A stretch of DNA of 64,000 nucleotides from Pseudoduganella albidiflava (lineage in GTDB: Bacteria; Pseudomonadota; Gammaproteobacteria; Burkholderiales; Burkholderiaceae_D): contig NZ_CP036401.1 in assembly GCF_004322755.1 (NCBI RefSeq), forward strand, positions 930,001-994,000. Direction: 5' to 3'. Positions 52,164-62,298 of the stretch are shown here, in pieces. Position 1 is the stretch's first letter. Each line of letters opens with the position of its first letter. Under the pieces are notes generated by a model, which was not told the DNA's origin, did no database searches, and saw only the letters and a list, made by a program, of their open reading frames with translations. Position numbers and translations under genes: made by a program.

Positions 52164-53044
52164 GCCAGTTTGGCCTTGCCGCCGAAACCCGGCCGGTAGC
52201 CGGTGACCAGCGCGGTGCCGGCGATGACGATGGCGGCGCCGGCCAACGTGTACCAGCCCACGACTTCATGCAGGAACAGCGCGCCCCACAGGATGCCGAA
52301 CAGGGGACTGATGAAGGTGACCGTCAGCGCGGACGTGGCGCCGACATCCCGGATCAGCCCGTAGTACAGCAGGTAGGCGACACCGCTGCACAGCACGCCC
52401 AGCGCCACGGCGGCGGCCATGATGCCCACGGTCGGTTCGCCGGGAGCGGGGAAGAACAGCAGCGCCGGCAAGACCATCAGCGCCGCCGTCCACATGCTGC
52501 CGTGCGCGTTGGCGAACGGTTCGACGGCCGGCGCCGCCCTGGCATACGTGCTGGCGATGCCGTAATTGAACGATGCGAACAGGGCCGCGGCGATCGCCAG
52601 CCCGGCGCCCTCGCGCGAACTGGCGTGATCGAAGCCGACCAGCAGCGCCACGCCGGCGGTGCCGAGCACGATGCCCAGCAGCACCCGGACACTCACCATC
52701 TGCCGCTGCCATACCGCGCCGATCAGCGCGCCCCACATGGGCGCCGTGGCATTCAGCACGGCCAGCACCGCGGCCGGCAAGGTGCGCGCGGACCAGGCGA
52801 ATAGCAGGAATGGCAACGCGGAGTTGAAGAAGCCCAGGATGACGTAATGCTTCCAGTGCCGTTTCCAGTCCAGGGGCTTCTTCATCAGCAGCGCGATCGC
52901 CGCGAGGAACAGCGCGGCGAACACCACCCGGTACTCGATCAGCACCGCCGGGCCCAGCACGGGCGCGGCGATGCGCATGAACAGGAACGAGCCGCCCCAG
53001 ATGGCGGCAAGCAGGATCAGGCGGAACAGGTTGGCGGTGGACAT
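52160..53044 (-). CDS. EamA/DMT family transporter
   Basis: 294 residues, two EamA repeats, ten helices (LFRLILLAAIWGGSFLFMRIAAPVLGP start; VGATSALTVTFISPLFGILWGALFLHEVVG near the end). Possible exporter of amino acids or metabolites. The 3' end overlaps alkA (ATGA). Start at 53044 preferred; the upstream frame to 53098 lacks a ribosome-binding site. Confidence 0.83.
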   Translation of the reverse strand: MSTANLFRLILLAAIWGGSFLFMRIAAPVLGPAVLIEYRVVFAALFLAAIALLMKKPLDWKRHWKHYVILGFFNSALPFLLFAWSARTLPAAVLAVLNATAPMWGALIGAVWQRQMVSVRVLLGIVLGTAGVALLVGFDHASSREGAGLAIAAALFASFNYGIASTYARAAPAVEPFANAHGSMWTAALMVLPALLFFPAPGEPTVGIMAAAVALGVLCSGVAYLLYYGLIRDVGATSALTVTFISPLFGILWGALFLHEVVGWYTLAGAAIVIAGTALVTGYRPGFGGKAKLA

Positions 53045-53133
53045 GGTCGTTATCGTTATTGTTCGGCTGACGGTGCGCCCATGCCAGGCAACGCTCATCC
53101 GCCGTGGCCGCCATTGTCGGCGCCGCGGCGGAT

Positions 53134-54168
53134 CTACGCCACCCGGATCTTGCTGTCGAATTCGGCGGCGCAGGCACTGCTGCCCGGCGCTTCGAGGGCC
53201 GCCGCGTGGTTGACCTGCAGCGCCGACGGCACGCCGTTCTTCACCGCCGTCATTTCAGCCAGGATCGAAATGGCGATCTCGGAGGGCGTCTTGCTGCCGA
53301 TGTACAGGCCGATCGGCCCATGCAGCCGCTGCAGCTGCGCTTCGGTCAGGTCGAACTGCAGCAGCCGTTCGCGCCGCCTGGCATTGTTGGCACGCGAACC
53401 GATCGCGCCCACATAGAACGCTTCCGACTTCAGCGCTTCCATCAAGGCCAGGTCGTCCAGCTTCGGGTCGTGGGTCAGTGCGATCACGGCGCTGCGCCGG
53501 TCCAGCTGCATGTCGATGACCAGGTCGTCGGGCATGGCGTGCACCAGGCGCACTTCGGGCAGTGTCCAGCCGGCGCGGTATTCCTCGCGCGGGTCGCACA
53601 CGGTGACGTGGTAATCCATCGCGGTGGCGATTTGCGCGACGAAGCGCGACAGTTGCCCGGCGCCGATGATCAGCAGCCGCCAGCGCGGCCCGTGCTGGGT
53701 GATCAGCGCATCCTCCGTGCGGGTCAGCACGTTGCCGGCGATGGCGCGGTCGAGCCGCACGGCGCCGGTGCGCAGGTCGAGCCGGCGTTCCACCAGCTGG
53801 TGCTGTTCCAGCCGGTCGAGCAGTTCGGCGATGCGGCTGGCCGCGGACAAGGGTTCGAGCGCCAACTCGATGGTGCCGCCGCAGGGCAGCCCGAAGCGAT
53901 GCGCCTCGTCGGCGGTGATGCCGTAGCTGACGATTTCAGGGAGTTCGCGCGTGATGCCTTCGCGCCGCACGCGTTCGATGAGGTCATCCTCGATGCAGCC
54001 GCCGGACACCGAGCCGACCACGCGGCCGTCGTCGCAGATGGCGAGCGTGGCGCCCACCGGGCGAGGGCTCGAGCCCCAGGTGCGGATCACCGTGACCAGT
54101 TCGCAGCGGTGTCCGGCCGCGATCCACGCGGCGCTGGTCTTGAGTACTTCGAGATCGATGCTGTCCAT
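53134..54168 (-). CDS. XdhC/CoxI family molybdenum cofactor-related protein
   Basis: 344 residues. N-terminal CoxI domain (VTVIRTWGSSPRPVGATLAI, VVGSVSGGCIEDDLIE) and C-terminal Rossmann XdhC_C domain (LLIIGAGQLSRFVAQIATAMDYHVTVCDPREEYR, IALTHDPKLDDLALMEAL, FYVGAIGSRANNARRRERL). XdhC proteins insert sulfurated molybdenum cofactor into xanthine dehydrogenases and carbon monoxide dehydrogenases. No such enzyme is encoded nearby. Confidence 0.9.
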   Translation of the reverse strand: MDSIDLEVLKTSAAWIAAGHRCELVTVIRTWGSSPRPVGATLAICDDGRVVGSVSGGCIEDDLIERVRREGITRELPEIVSYGITADEAHRFGLPCGGTIELALEPLSAASRIAELLDRLEQHQLVERRLDLRTGAVRLDRAIAGNVLTRTEDALITQHGPRWRLLIIGAGQLSRFVAQIATAMDYHVTVCDPREEYRAGWTLPEVRLVHAMPDDLVIDMQLDRRSAVIALTHDPKLDDLALMEALKSEAFYVGAIGSRANNARRRERLLQFDLTEAQLQRLHGPIGLYIGSKTPSEIAISILAEMTAVKNGVPSALQVNHAAALEAPGSSACAAEFDSKIRVA

Positions 54169-54181
54169 GGCCCGGACTATA

Positions 54182-54667
54182 CTACGGCGCCGTGTTCGCC
54201 GCCGGCGGCCTGGCGGCGGGCGTCTTCCTTGCCTTGTCCTTGCCGCACACCGCCTTCATCGCCGCGGTATAGCGGCTGCCCTCGCTCACCTGTTCGGCAT
54301 CGAAGGCTTCGAACTTGTAGGTGCCCACGGCCTCGCCCCTGGCCATCGCTTCGGGGTAGAAGGTCTGCGATTGCAGCGTCACGCTGCGCTCGGCGCAGTC
54401 GTACAGGTGCAGCGCCTTGACGGACAGGTACTGCTTGCCGTCCGGCGCGGTCTGCGGCTTGTCAAAGGATTCGAGCGTCCACGCGCGGCGCCCGTCGCCG
54501 CTGCCTGCCTCGCTCTTCCTGATCGAGGCCTTGTCGAGGTACACCCGGCTGTCCTTCGTGCTGCCAGCCTTGCTCCACGTGGCGGCGTGCGCCGGCGACG
54601 GCGCCGCATGCATCAGGCACAGCAGGCAGAGCATGCCCATCGCGGGCGCGGCGGCACGCGGCATCAC
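54182..54667 (-). CDS. Surface-adhesin E-like secreted protein
   Basis: 161 residues. Signal peptide (1-28, ending AHA), then ATWSKAGSTKDSRVYLDKASIR, AWTLESFDKPQTAPDGKQYLSVKALHLYDCAERS and a final Cys, matching the compact surface-adhesin protein E-like family (role in host or surface contact in Haemophilus; in environmental bacteria unknown). Starts four bases inside the peptidase-like gene's end (ATGA), so cotranslated with it. Confidence 0.7.
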   Translation of the reverse strand: MMPRAAAPAMGMLCLLCLMHAAPSPAHAATWSKAGSTKDSRVYLDKASIRKSEAGSGDGRRAWTLESFDKPQTAPDGKQYLSVKALHLYDCAERSVTLQSQTFYPEAMARGEAVGTYKFEAFDAEQVSEGSRYTAAMKAVCGKDKARKTPAARPPAANTAP

Positions 54668-55797
54668 GGCACCAGCGGCTTCTTGGCGGCCTGCCTGGCC
54701 TTGATGTCGGCCACGGTCTTGTCGATCGCGGCCAGCCGCGGCGCCAGGTTCGGATGCACCGCCATGTAGCCGTTCGGCACGGACGCCGGATATTGCGCCG
54801 CCAGCTTCTGCCAGAACGCCTTGTAGCGCTCCACGCCATAGCCGGCGCGGGCCAGCATGTACAGCGCCAGCGTGTCGGCCGCCACTTCCAGGTTGGCCGC
54901 CAGCGGCTTCACGTTGCCCGTGCCGCCCAGTTGCGCCTGGTCGGGCTGCACGCGGGTGACGTTGTCGATGATGGCCGCCACGGCGGCGGTATTGCGCGCC
55001 ACCGCGGCGTGGCCCAGCACGTTGTGGGCGATGTCCTTGGCCAGCACGTAGGCGATCGCTTCATCGCCGCCGGCGAAATTGATCATGCCGCGCGTGACCG
55101 CGATGCGGCCGCCATCGGCATAGGAATTGACGTTGTCGGCATTGCCCAGGTCCACGCGCATCGCGCAGGCGCGCGTGACGGGCACCTTCAGCACCTGGGT
55201 CTGGCCATCGCGCCCGATCGTCATCGACAGTTGCGTGCGGCCGGAAACCAGCGGCGCGAACACCCCGGCGGCGGCCGTTTCGGCCCCGGGGCCGGTGGGC
55301 AGCGCCTTGCCGTCGGCGGCCACCAGCGTGTCGCCCTTGCGCAGGCCGGCGCGCGCGGCACCGCTGCCGGCCAGCACGCCGGACACGCGCAGCGCATCGT
55401 CGTAGCCCAGCACGGCCGCGGCGGCATCGGCGTATTCGCCCGGATACGACCACTTGTTCTTCGCCGTGAAGCCGAGCAGGCCGCGCGCCGCGGTGCGGCA
55501 CAGGTCGACGTTATTGATCAGCAGCGGCGCGGCCACGCGGTACAGGCGATCCTGCTGGGTGACCATGGTGTCCAGCGCGGCCCGTGCCGCCTGCATGCGC
55601 GGCGTGATGGGCACGGCCTGTTCGGCAGGCGTGGGCTGGACGGGGGCGGTGGTGCGGGACGAGGGCGCCGGCGGCGTCGCGCAGGCCGACAGCAGCAGGG
55701 CTGTGGCAATCGACGCCAGCAGCGTGCCGCGCCGCGCGGATGAGGATGAAGTGGGGTGCGACGTTGCGCTGACGCGGGTTACGACGGTTCCTGCCAT
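54664..55797 (-). CDS. M48-like lipoprotein with PDZ-type domain and altered zinc motif
   Basis: 377 residues. Lipobox LSAC with Cys39. Residues about 130-205 form a PDZ-like domain (SGVLAGSGAARAGLRKGDTLVAADG). The peptidase-like part has GGRIAVTRGMINFAGGDEAIAYVLAKDIAHNVLGH: at the place where M48 enzymes have HExxH, this reads Lys254-Asp255-Ile-Ala-His258, so the first zinc His and the catalytic Glu are both missing; a downstream ENxAAD-like motif (LEVAADTLALYM) is kept. Probably an inactive periplasmic relative. AGGAAGG precedes ATG 55797. Confidence 0.75.
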   Translation of the reverse strand: MAGTVVTRVSATSHPTSSSSARRGTLLASIATALLLSACATPPAPSSRTTAPVQPTPAEQAVPITPRMQAARAALDTMVTQQDRLYRVAAPLLINNVDLCRTAARGLLGFTAKNKWSYPGEYADAAAAVLGYDDALRVSGVLAGSGAARAGLRKGDTLVAADGKALPTGPGAETAAAGVFAPLVSGRTQLSMTIGRDGQTQVLKVPVTRACAMRVDLGNADNVNSYADGGRIAVTRGMINFAGGDEAIAYVLAKDIAHNVLGHAAVARNTAAVAAIIDNVTRVQPDQAQLGGTGNVKPLAANLEVAADTLALYMLARAGYGVERYKAFWQKLAAQYPASVPNGYMAVHPNLAPRLAAIDKTVADIKARQAAKKPLVP

Positions 55798-55817
55798 GGT
55801 TCCTTCCTGGTTGATGC

Positions 55818-56267
55818 TCAATGCTTGCCGGTGCTGCCGAAGCCTCCTTCGCCCCGTTCGCTGGCACCGAATTCTTCCACCACGTTGAAGCCCACCTGCA
55901 GCACGGGCACGATGATCAGCTGGGCCAGGCGCTCCATCGCTTGCAGCGTGAAAGCCTGCTGGCCCCTGTTCCACGTCGATACCATCAGCTGGCCCTGGTA
56001 GTCGGAATCGATCAAGCCTACCAGATTCCCCAGAACAATGCCGTTCTTGTGGCCCATGCCGCTGCGCGGCAGGATCATCGCCGCATAGCCCGGATCGCCG
56101 ATGTGGATCGCCAGGCCGGTGGGGACCAGCACGGTCTGGCCAGGCTCGATGGTCAGGGGCGCGTCGATGCAGGCGCGCAGGTCGAGGCCGGCACTGCCGG
56201 GCGTGGCGTAGGCCGGCATCAGGTCCTGCATGCGCGGGTCGAGGATTTTTACGTCGATGGTTTTCAT
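55818..56267 (-). CDS. dut: dUTP diphosphatase
   Basis: 149 residues, trimeric dUTPase. Conserved motifs: [44 protein letters not shown] and the C-terminal phosphate-covering [12 protein letters not shown]. Hydrolyses dUTP to dUMP, keeping uracil out of DNA and feeding dTMP synthesis. One base after coaBC; the dut-coaBC pairing is common in proteobacteria. Confidence 0.97.
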   Translation of the reverse strand: MKTIDVKILDPRMQDLMPAYATPGSAGLDLRACIDAPLTIEPGQTVLVPTGLAIHIGDPGYAAMILPRSGMGHKNGIVLGNLVGLIDSDYQGQLMVSTWNRGQQAFTLQAMERLAQLIIVPVLQVGFNVVEEFGASERGEGGFGSTGKH

Positions 56268-56268
56268 G

Positions 56269-57498
56269 TCATTGGAACAGCGAGTGCTTGCTGGTGCGTT
56301 TCGAGATTTCGGAGATCAGCTGGCGGGCCAGCGTCAGTTTCGGTGCCTGCGGCAGGATCGTGTGGCCATGCTCGTCGAACAGCACGATGGTGTTGTCGTC
56401 CTGGCCGAACGTGTGGTGGCCGATGTTGCCGACCAGGAGGGGAATGCCCTTGCGCTCGCGCTTGGCCGAGCCGTATTCGAGCAGGTTTTCCGATTCGGCC
56501 GCGAAGCCCACGCAGTACGGGTGGCCGGCCAGCGTGGTGCGTGCCGCGATGGTGGCGAGGATGTCGGGATTCTGTTCGAACTGCAGTTGCGGGCCTTGCG
56601 CACCGGCGCCGTCGGCGGTCTTCTTGACCTTCTGGGTGCTGGGGTTGGCCACCCGCCAGTCCGCCACCGCGGCCACCGCGATGAATACGTGCTGGCCATC
56701 GATCGTGCGGTTCACCGCATCCATCATCTGCTGGGCGCTCTGCACGTCGATGCGGGTGACGCCATGGGGCGTCGGCAGCGCGGTCGGGCCCGAGACCAGC
56801 GTGACGTCGGCGCCCGCTTCGCGCGCGGCGCGTGCCACCGCATAGCCCATCTTCCCGGACGACAGGTTGGTGATGCCGCGCACCGGGTCGATCGCCTCGA
56901 AGGTGGGACCGGCCGTGATCAGGATGCGCTTGCCGGCCATGACCTTCGGCTGGAACGCCGCCACGATCTCGTCGAGCAGCTGCTCGGCTTCCAGCATGCG
57001 GCCCATGCCCACCTCGCCGCAAGCCTGTTCGCCGGCCGCCGGGCCCAGGATGCGGATGCCATCCTCGCGCAGCTGCGCGGTGTTGCGCACGGTGGCCGGA
57101 TTGGTCCACATTTCCACGTTCATCGCCGGCGCGACCAGCAACGGCAGGTGGCGCGGGCGGGCCAGGCACATGGTCGACAGCAGGTCGTCGCAGGCACCGT
57201 GCGCCAGCTTGCGGATGAAGTCCGCCGAGCAGGGCGCGATGACGATCGCATCGGCATCGCGCGTGACATCGATATGGGCCATGTTGTTGCCGACCCGGGG
57301 ATCCCACTGGTCGGTGTAGACGGGCTTGCCAGACAGCGCCTGCATCGTCACCGGGGTGATGAAGTGGGTGGCGGCATCGGTCATCACCACCTGCACCGAG
57401 GCGCCTTCCTTGGTGAGCGCGCGGCACAGTTCGGCCGCCTTGTAGCACGCCACGCCACCGGACAGGCCGAGGACGATCTTCTTGCCGGTCAGTTCCAT
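56269..57498 (-). CDS. coaBC: Bifunctional phosphopantothenoylcysteine decarboxylase / synthetase
   Basis: 409 residues. N-terminal flavoprotein decarboxylase CoaC ([34 protein letters not shown], and Cys loop [13 protein letters not shown]), then CoaB synthetase ([32 protein letters not shown]). Makes 4'-phosphopantetheine from phosphopantothenate and cysteine in coenzyme A synthesis. Length and motifs are complete. Confidence 0.97.
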   Translation of the reverse strand: MELTGKKIVLGLSGGVACYKAAELCRALTKEGASVQVVMTDAATHFITPVTMQALSGKPVYTDQWDPRVGNNMAHIDVTRDADAIVIAPCSADFIRKLAHGACDDLLSTMCLARPRHLPLLVAPAMNVEMWTNPATVRNTAQLREDGIRILGPAAGEQACGEVGMGRMLEAEQLLDEIVAAFQPKVMAGKRILITAGPTFEAIDPVRGITNLSSGKMGYAVARAAREAGADVTLVSGPTALPTPHGVTRIDVQSAQQMMDAVNRTIDGQHVFIAVAAVADWRVANPSTQKVKKTADGAGAQGPQLQFEQNPDILATIAARTTLAGHPYCVGFAAESENLLEYGSAKRERKGIPLLVGNIGHHTFGQDDNTIVLFDEHGHTILPQAPKLTLARQLISEISKRTSKHSLFQ

Positions 57499-57541
57499 GC
57501 TGTTTCCTCGCCAGGTTGGATGGGCATAATTTGGATGCGTG

Positions 57542-58051
57542 TTACTTGTTCACGCGCCGCAGTTCGTCGAGGACGAGCAGCGCTGCACCGATGCAGATGG
57601 CCGTGTCGGCCACGTTGAAGGCCGGGAAGTGGCCGATGCCGCGCCAGTGGAAATCGAGGAAGTCGATCACGTGGCCGTGCACCAGGCGGTCGATCACGTT
57701 GCCCACCGCGCCGCCCAGGATCAGCGCCATCGACCAGCAGAACAGCTTCTGGGCCGCATGCTTCTTCAGCAGGTAGACGATGAAGAGCGCCGCGCCGATG
57801 CCGATCGCGGTGAAGAAGTAGCGCTGCCAGCCGCCCTGGTCGGACAGGAAGCTGAACGCCGCGCCCTTGTTATAGGCCAGCACCAGGTTGAAGAAACTGG
57901 TGACGTAGCGTTCTTCGCCATAGGCGAACATCTTCTCGACCGTGATCTTGGTGAGCTGGTCGACCAGGATGATGATGGCGGCGATGCCGAGCCACGGCGC
58001 CATGCCGCCGCCGGAAGGCTTGCTGGAAAAGGTTTTTTTGGATTTTGCCAT
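57542..58051 (-). CDS. lspA: Lipoprotein signal peptidase
   Basis: 169 residues, four transmembrane helices. Aspartate dyad in [22 protein letters not shown] and FNVADTAI. Cleaves signal peptides from diacylglyceryl prolipoproteins in the inner membrane. A hydrophilic N-terminal extension ([13 protein letters not shown]) precedes the first helix. Start at 58051 fits; upstream to ileS lie 176 bases with a dispersed repeat, so the two genes may be separately promoted. Confidence 0.95.
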   Translation of the reverse strand: MAKSKKTFSSKPSGGGMAPWLGIAAIIILVDQLTKITVEKMFAYGEERYVTSFFNLVLAYNKGAAFSFLSDQGGWQRYFFTAIGIGAALFIVYLLKKHAAQKLFCWSMALILGGAVGNVIDRLVHGHVIDFLDFHWRGIGHFPAFNVADTAICIGAALLVLDELRRVNK

Positions 58052-58090
58052 TGTTCTTGTCGGGTCCGTGAGTCCGCCGGAAATATTGCA

Positions 58091-58131
58091 GAAAAACCGG
58101 TGACAGGCACCGGTTCTTAAGAAATGTTTCA
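58091..58131. repeat. Dispersed palindromic repeat, short copy
   Basis: AAAACCGGTGACAGGCACCGG followed by TTCTTAAG and AAATGTTTC, the GGTGACAG-centre version, between lspA and ileS. Confidence 0.7.
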
Positions 58132-58227
58132 AATTAATCAGTGGCGCAGCAGGGTTTCAAGGAGCATGCTCCTTGCTGCGTAGCGGAGATGGCCTGAAGC
58201 CATCTCCTCCCTGTCACCAGTCTCGCG

Positions 58228-61109
58228 TTACGCGAAGCGGCGTGCTTCGCCGGCGCCGAACAGGTTGCTGTAGCAGCGGCCGCACAGCGTGGGGTGCTCG
58301 GCATGCGCGCCCACGTCGGCGCGGTAATGCCAGCAGCGTTCGCACTTGGCCGCCGCCGATGCCGCCACGTTGACCGCCTCGTCGGCATCGTTCGCCACCT
58401 CGACGGCGCGCGCCAGCGATGTGATGAAGACGAACTTCAGGTCGTCACCGAGGCTGGCCAGTTCGCGGAACTTGTCGCCGGCAGCCTTGATTTCCAGCTC
58501 GGCCTGCAGCGAGGAACCGATCGCGCCGGAGGTGCGCAGGTCTTCCAGCTGCTTCGTCACCTCGGCGCGTACCGACAGGATCGTGGCGTACTTGGCCAGC
58601 AGGGCTTCCGCATCGGCCACGGCGGGCAGCTGCCAGAACGTTTGCGTGTAGATCGTCTCGTCGGATTCGGCGAAGGCTTCGCCGGCGGCGAACACGGCCC
58701 ACGCTTCCTCGACGGTGAACGGCAGCACCGGCGCCAGCATGCGCAGCAGGCTTTGCGTGATGTGCCACAGCGCGGTCTGCGCCGAGCGGCGTGCCGCCGA
58801 ATCGACGGCCGTGGTGTACAGGCGGTCCTTCAGGATGTCGAGGTAGAAGCCGCCCAGGTCTTCCGAGCAGTAATTCTGCAGCTTCGACACGACCGGGTGG
58901 AACTCGTACTGCTCGTAGTGCTTCTCCACCGACGCCTGCAGCACGGCCAGGTTGGCCAGCGCGTAGCGGTCCGTTTCCAGCAGGTCGCCGATCGCTACCG
59001 CGTTGGCCTTCGGATCGAAGTCCGACGTGTTGGCCAGCAGGAAGCGCAGCGTGTTGCGCAGCCGGCGGTACGATTCGGTCACGCGCTTCAGGATCTCGTC
59101 CGAGATCGACAGCTCGCCGGTGTAGTCGGTCGAGGCGACCCACAGGCGCAGGATGTCGGCACCCAGCGTATCGGAGATTTTCTGCGGCGCCAGCGTATTG
59201 CCCAGCGACTTCGACATCTTCTTGCCTTCGCCATCCACCGTGAAGCCGTGCGTCAGCAGCGCCTTGTAGGGGGGCGGCCGTTCAGCATCGACGAGGTCAG
59301 CAGCGAGGAGTGGAACCAGCCGCGGTGCTGGTCGGACCCTTCCAGGTACAGGTCGGCCGGGAAGTGCGACTGTTCGGCATGCGAACCGCGCAGCACGGTC
59401 TGGTGCGTGATGCCGGAATCGAACCACACGTCCAGCGTGTCCTTGTTCTTCACATAGTGGGCCGCTTCATCGCCGAGCAGCTCTTGCGGGTCGAGCGCCA
59501 GCCAGGCGTCGATGCCGCCCTTTTCGATGCGCTGCGCCACTTGTTCCAGCAATTCCGGCGTGCGCGGGTGCAGTTCGCCGGTTTCCTTGTGCACGAAGAA
59601 GGCCATCGGCACGCCCCACTGGCGCTGGCGCGACAGGGTCCAGTCCGGACGGTTGGCGATCATGCCGTGCAGGCGCGCCTTGCCCCAGTCGGGGAAGAAC
59701 TGCGTGTCGGCGATGCCTTCCAGCGCCGTTTCGCGCAGGGTCGAGCCGCCGTCGATCGGCTGCACGTCCATGCCGGCGAACCACTGCGAGGTGGCGCGGT
59801 AGACGATCGGCGTCTTGTGGCGCCAGCAGTGCATGTAGCTGTGGTCGAACATCTTCAGCTCGAACAGGGCGCCCGCTTCGCGCAGCGCCTCGCAGATCGG
59901 CTTGGAGGCTTCCCAGATCGTCAGGCCGCCGAACAGCGGCAGGGTCGACACGTATTTGCCGTCGCCCATCACCGGGGTCAGGATCTCGTCATCCTTCATG
60001 CCGTGCTGGCGGCACGACACGAAGTCTTCCAGGCCGTAGGCCGGCGCGGAGTGCACGATGCCGGTGCCGGAATCGGTCGTCACGTAGTCGGCCAGGTAGA
60101 CCGGCGAATAGCGGTCGTAGAACGCATCGCGCGCATGCAGCGGGTGCTTGAAGCGGATGTTCTCCAGTTTCTCGCCGGTGCTGGTGGCGATCACCTTGCC
60201 TTCCAGCTTGTAGCGCTGCAGCGCCGCTTCGACCAGGTCTTGCGCCAGGATCAGCAGCACCGGAGCACCGTCGCGCGTGGTTTCCACCAGCGCGTAGGTC
60301 ACTTCCGGGTGCACGTTCAGCGCCTGGTTGGACGGGATGGTCCAGGGCGTGGTGGTCCAGATGTTGACGAAGCCGGTCTGGGTGGGCAGCGCCGCCAGGC
60401 CGAAGGCGGCGGCGATCTTGTCGTGCTCGGCGAACGGGAAGCCGACGTCGATCGCCGGGTCGCGCTTGTCCTGGTATTCCACTTCCGCCTCGGCCAGTGC
60501 CGAACCGCAGTCGAAGCACCAGTTCACCGGCTTCAGGCCGCGGTAGACGTAGCCTTTTTCCAGCAGCTTGCCCAGCGCGCGCAATTCGTCGGCCTCATTA
60601 CCGTAGGCCATCGTCAGGTACGGGTTGTCCCACTCGCCCAGCACGCCCAGGCGGATGAAGCCGGCGCGCTGGCGGTCGATCTGCTCGAGCGCGTAGGCGC
60701 GCGCCTTGGTCAGCACTTCGGCGGTCGGCAGGTTCTTGCCGTACAGTTTTTCGATCTGGATTTCGATCGGCATGCCGTGGCAATCCCAGCCCGGCACATA
60801 GGGCGCGTCGAAGCCGGCCATGGTGCGCGACTTCACCACGATATCCTTCAGGATCTTGTTGACGGCGTGGCCCAGGTGGATATCGCCGTTCGCATACGGC
60901 GGGCCGTCGTGCAGCACGAATTTCGGGCGGCCCTTGGCAGCCTTGCGAATGCGCTCGTAGACCTTCTTGTCCTGCCATTGCCTGACCCAGTTCGGCTCGC
61001 GCTTGGCCAGGTCGCCGCGCATCGGGAACGGGGTTTCGGTCATGTTGACCGCGTATTTGCTGGTACTCTTGCCGGGGGCCTTGTCGGCCTTTTTTGCGTT
61101 GTCGGACAT
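58228..61109 (-). pseudogene. ileS: Isoleucyl-tRNA synthetase gene interrupted by a -1 frameshift in a C run
   Basis: The N-terminal part (from 61109) has the HLGH ATP-binding motif (78-81) and editing domain, and the C-terminal part has KMSKS ([10 protein letters not shown]) and the zinc Cys motifs (CERC, CGRC). They are in different frames: after [18 protein letters not shown] the first frame ends within about 5 codons (stop at 59253), while [18 protein letters not shown] continues in the next frame. The run is six C (minus strand; 59269-59274) where seven would restore the frame, giving about 960 residues, the normal length. As ileS is essential, a sequencing or assembly error is the simplest explanation, but a real defect (with a second gene elsewhere) is possible. 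Flanked by ribF and lspA as usual. Confidence 0.88.
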
Positions 61110-61171
61110 GGTAATTCTTTATGAAGTGAATCTTGGTGAACTGCGCGGTGAATGTCGGGGCAGGCCGGCAC

Positions 61172-62143
61172 TCAAATTCGGTCGGTGGCGGTAATGGCGC
61201 CGCTGCGTTCGCGGAAGTAGCTGCGCGCCTGCGCCGCGTCGCGCTCGATCGCTTCGGTCAGCGTCGGCAGGTCGATGAACTTTTCCTCGTCGCGGATCTT
61301 GTGCAGGAATTCCACCTTGACGCGCTGGCCGTACAGATTGGCGGCGAAATCGAAGATATGCACTTCCAGCAGCACGCGGCCGGCGTCTTCCACGGTGGGG
61401 CGCACACCCAGGCTGGCCACGGCCGGCAGCGGTGCGCCGGCGATGCCGTGCACCTGGACGATGAAGATGCCGGACAGGGCCGGCCGGTGCGGCACGCGCA
61501 GGTTCAGCGTGGGATAACCCAGTGTACGGCCCAGTTTCTGGCCGTGGATAACGTGCCCGGAAATCGAGTAAGGGTGGCCCAGCAACTGTTCGGCCTGGGC
61601 GAAGTCGCCATCGGCCAGCGCCGTGCGCACCGCGGAACTGGAGATGCGCGTGCTGCCGTTCATCACGGTGGGCAGGGTTTCGACATGGAAACCGTAACGC
61701 TCGCCCGCTTCCTGCAGCAGCTGCACATTGCCGGCGCGGCGTGCACCATAGCAGAAGTCGTCGCCGACCATCAGCCACTTGACGTGCAGGCCGTCGACCA
61801 GCACGCGTTCGGTGAAGTCCTGCGGGGTGAGGGCGGCGAAGCTGTCGGAGAAGTGCTCGACGATGACGCGGTCGATGCCGTTCGCTTCCAGCGAGGCCAG
61901 CTTGTCGCGCAGGTTGGCGATGCGGGGCGGCGCTTTCGACAGGTCTTTCAGCTTGTGGGCAAAGAATTCGCGCGGATGCGGCTCGAAGGTCATCACGGCC
62001 GCTTCCAGGCCGAGGCGCGAGGCGGCGGTGCGGACGTGGGCCAGCAATGCCTGGTGTCCACGGTGGACGCCGTCGAAATTGCCGATCGTGAGGGCGCAGG
62101 GCGCACGGGACGCTGCGTTGGGAAGTCCGCGAAATACCTTCAT
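61172..62143 (-). CDS. ribF: Bifunctional riboflavin kinase / FAD synthetase
   Basis: 323 residues. N-terminal FMN adenylyltransferase domain (TIGNFDGVHRGHQALLAHV, HPREFF, SSSAVRTALADGDFAQAEQLLG) and C-terminal flavokinase (LGYPTLNLRVPH, GIFIVQVHGI, ASLGVRPTVEDAGRVLLEVHIFDF). Makes FMN and FAD. In the conserved ribF-ileS-lspA order, 62 bases upstream of ileS. Confidence 0.96.
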   Translation of the reverse strand: MKVFRGLPNAASRAPCALTIGNFDGVHRGHQALLAHVRTAASRLGLEAAVMTFEPHPREFFAHKLKDLSKAPPRIANLRDKLASLEANGIDRVIVEHFSDSFAALTPQDFTERVLVDGLHVKWLMVGDDFCYGARRAGNVQLLQEAGERYGFHVETLPTVMNGSTRISSSAVRTALADGDFAQAEQLLGHPYSISGHVIHGQKLGRTLGYPTLNLRVPHRPALSGIFIVQVHGIAGAPLPAVASLGVRPTVEDAGRVLLEVHIFDFAANLYGQRVKVEFLHKIRDEEKFIDLPTLTEAIERDAAQARSYFRERSGAITATDRI

Positions 62144-62244
62144 GGATATGAAATCTTTTGCCTGAACCAGGGATTATACGGCGGTTTTACAAATTCACAT
62201 GGGAAATGCCGCAGCGCACCAGAGCAGGCCGCTGGTGCCCATGT

Positions 62245-62278
62245 AAAAAAGCGCCGCCTGCAGAGCAGGGCGGCGCTT
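62245..62278 (-). terminator. Terminator of the TPR-protein gene
   Basis: Stem GCGCCGCC / GGCGGCGC with a loop of about ten bases; T6 on the minus strand follows. Located 21 bases beyond the TPR gene stop. Confidence 0.8.
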
Positions 62279-62298
62279 TCCGGCGAGCGTGGCGGGGA

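Noticed and set aside
58228..61109. Programmed frameshift as the explanation for ileS
   Set aside because: No such mechanism is known for ileS, and the C run has no upstream Shine-Dalgarno-like or downstream structure that I can see. An indel or sequencing error is simpler.
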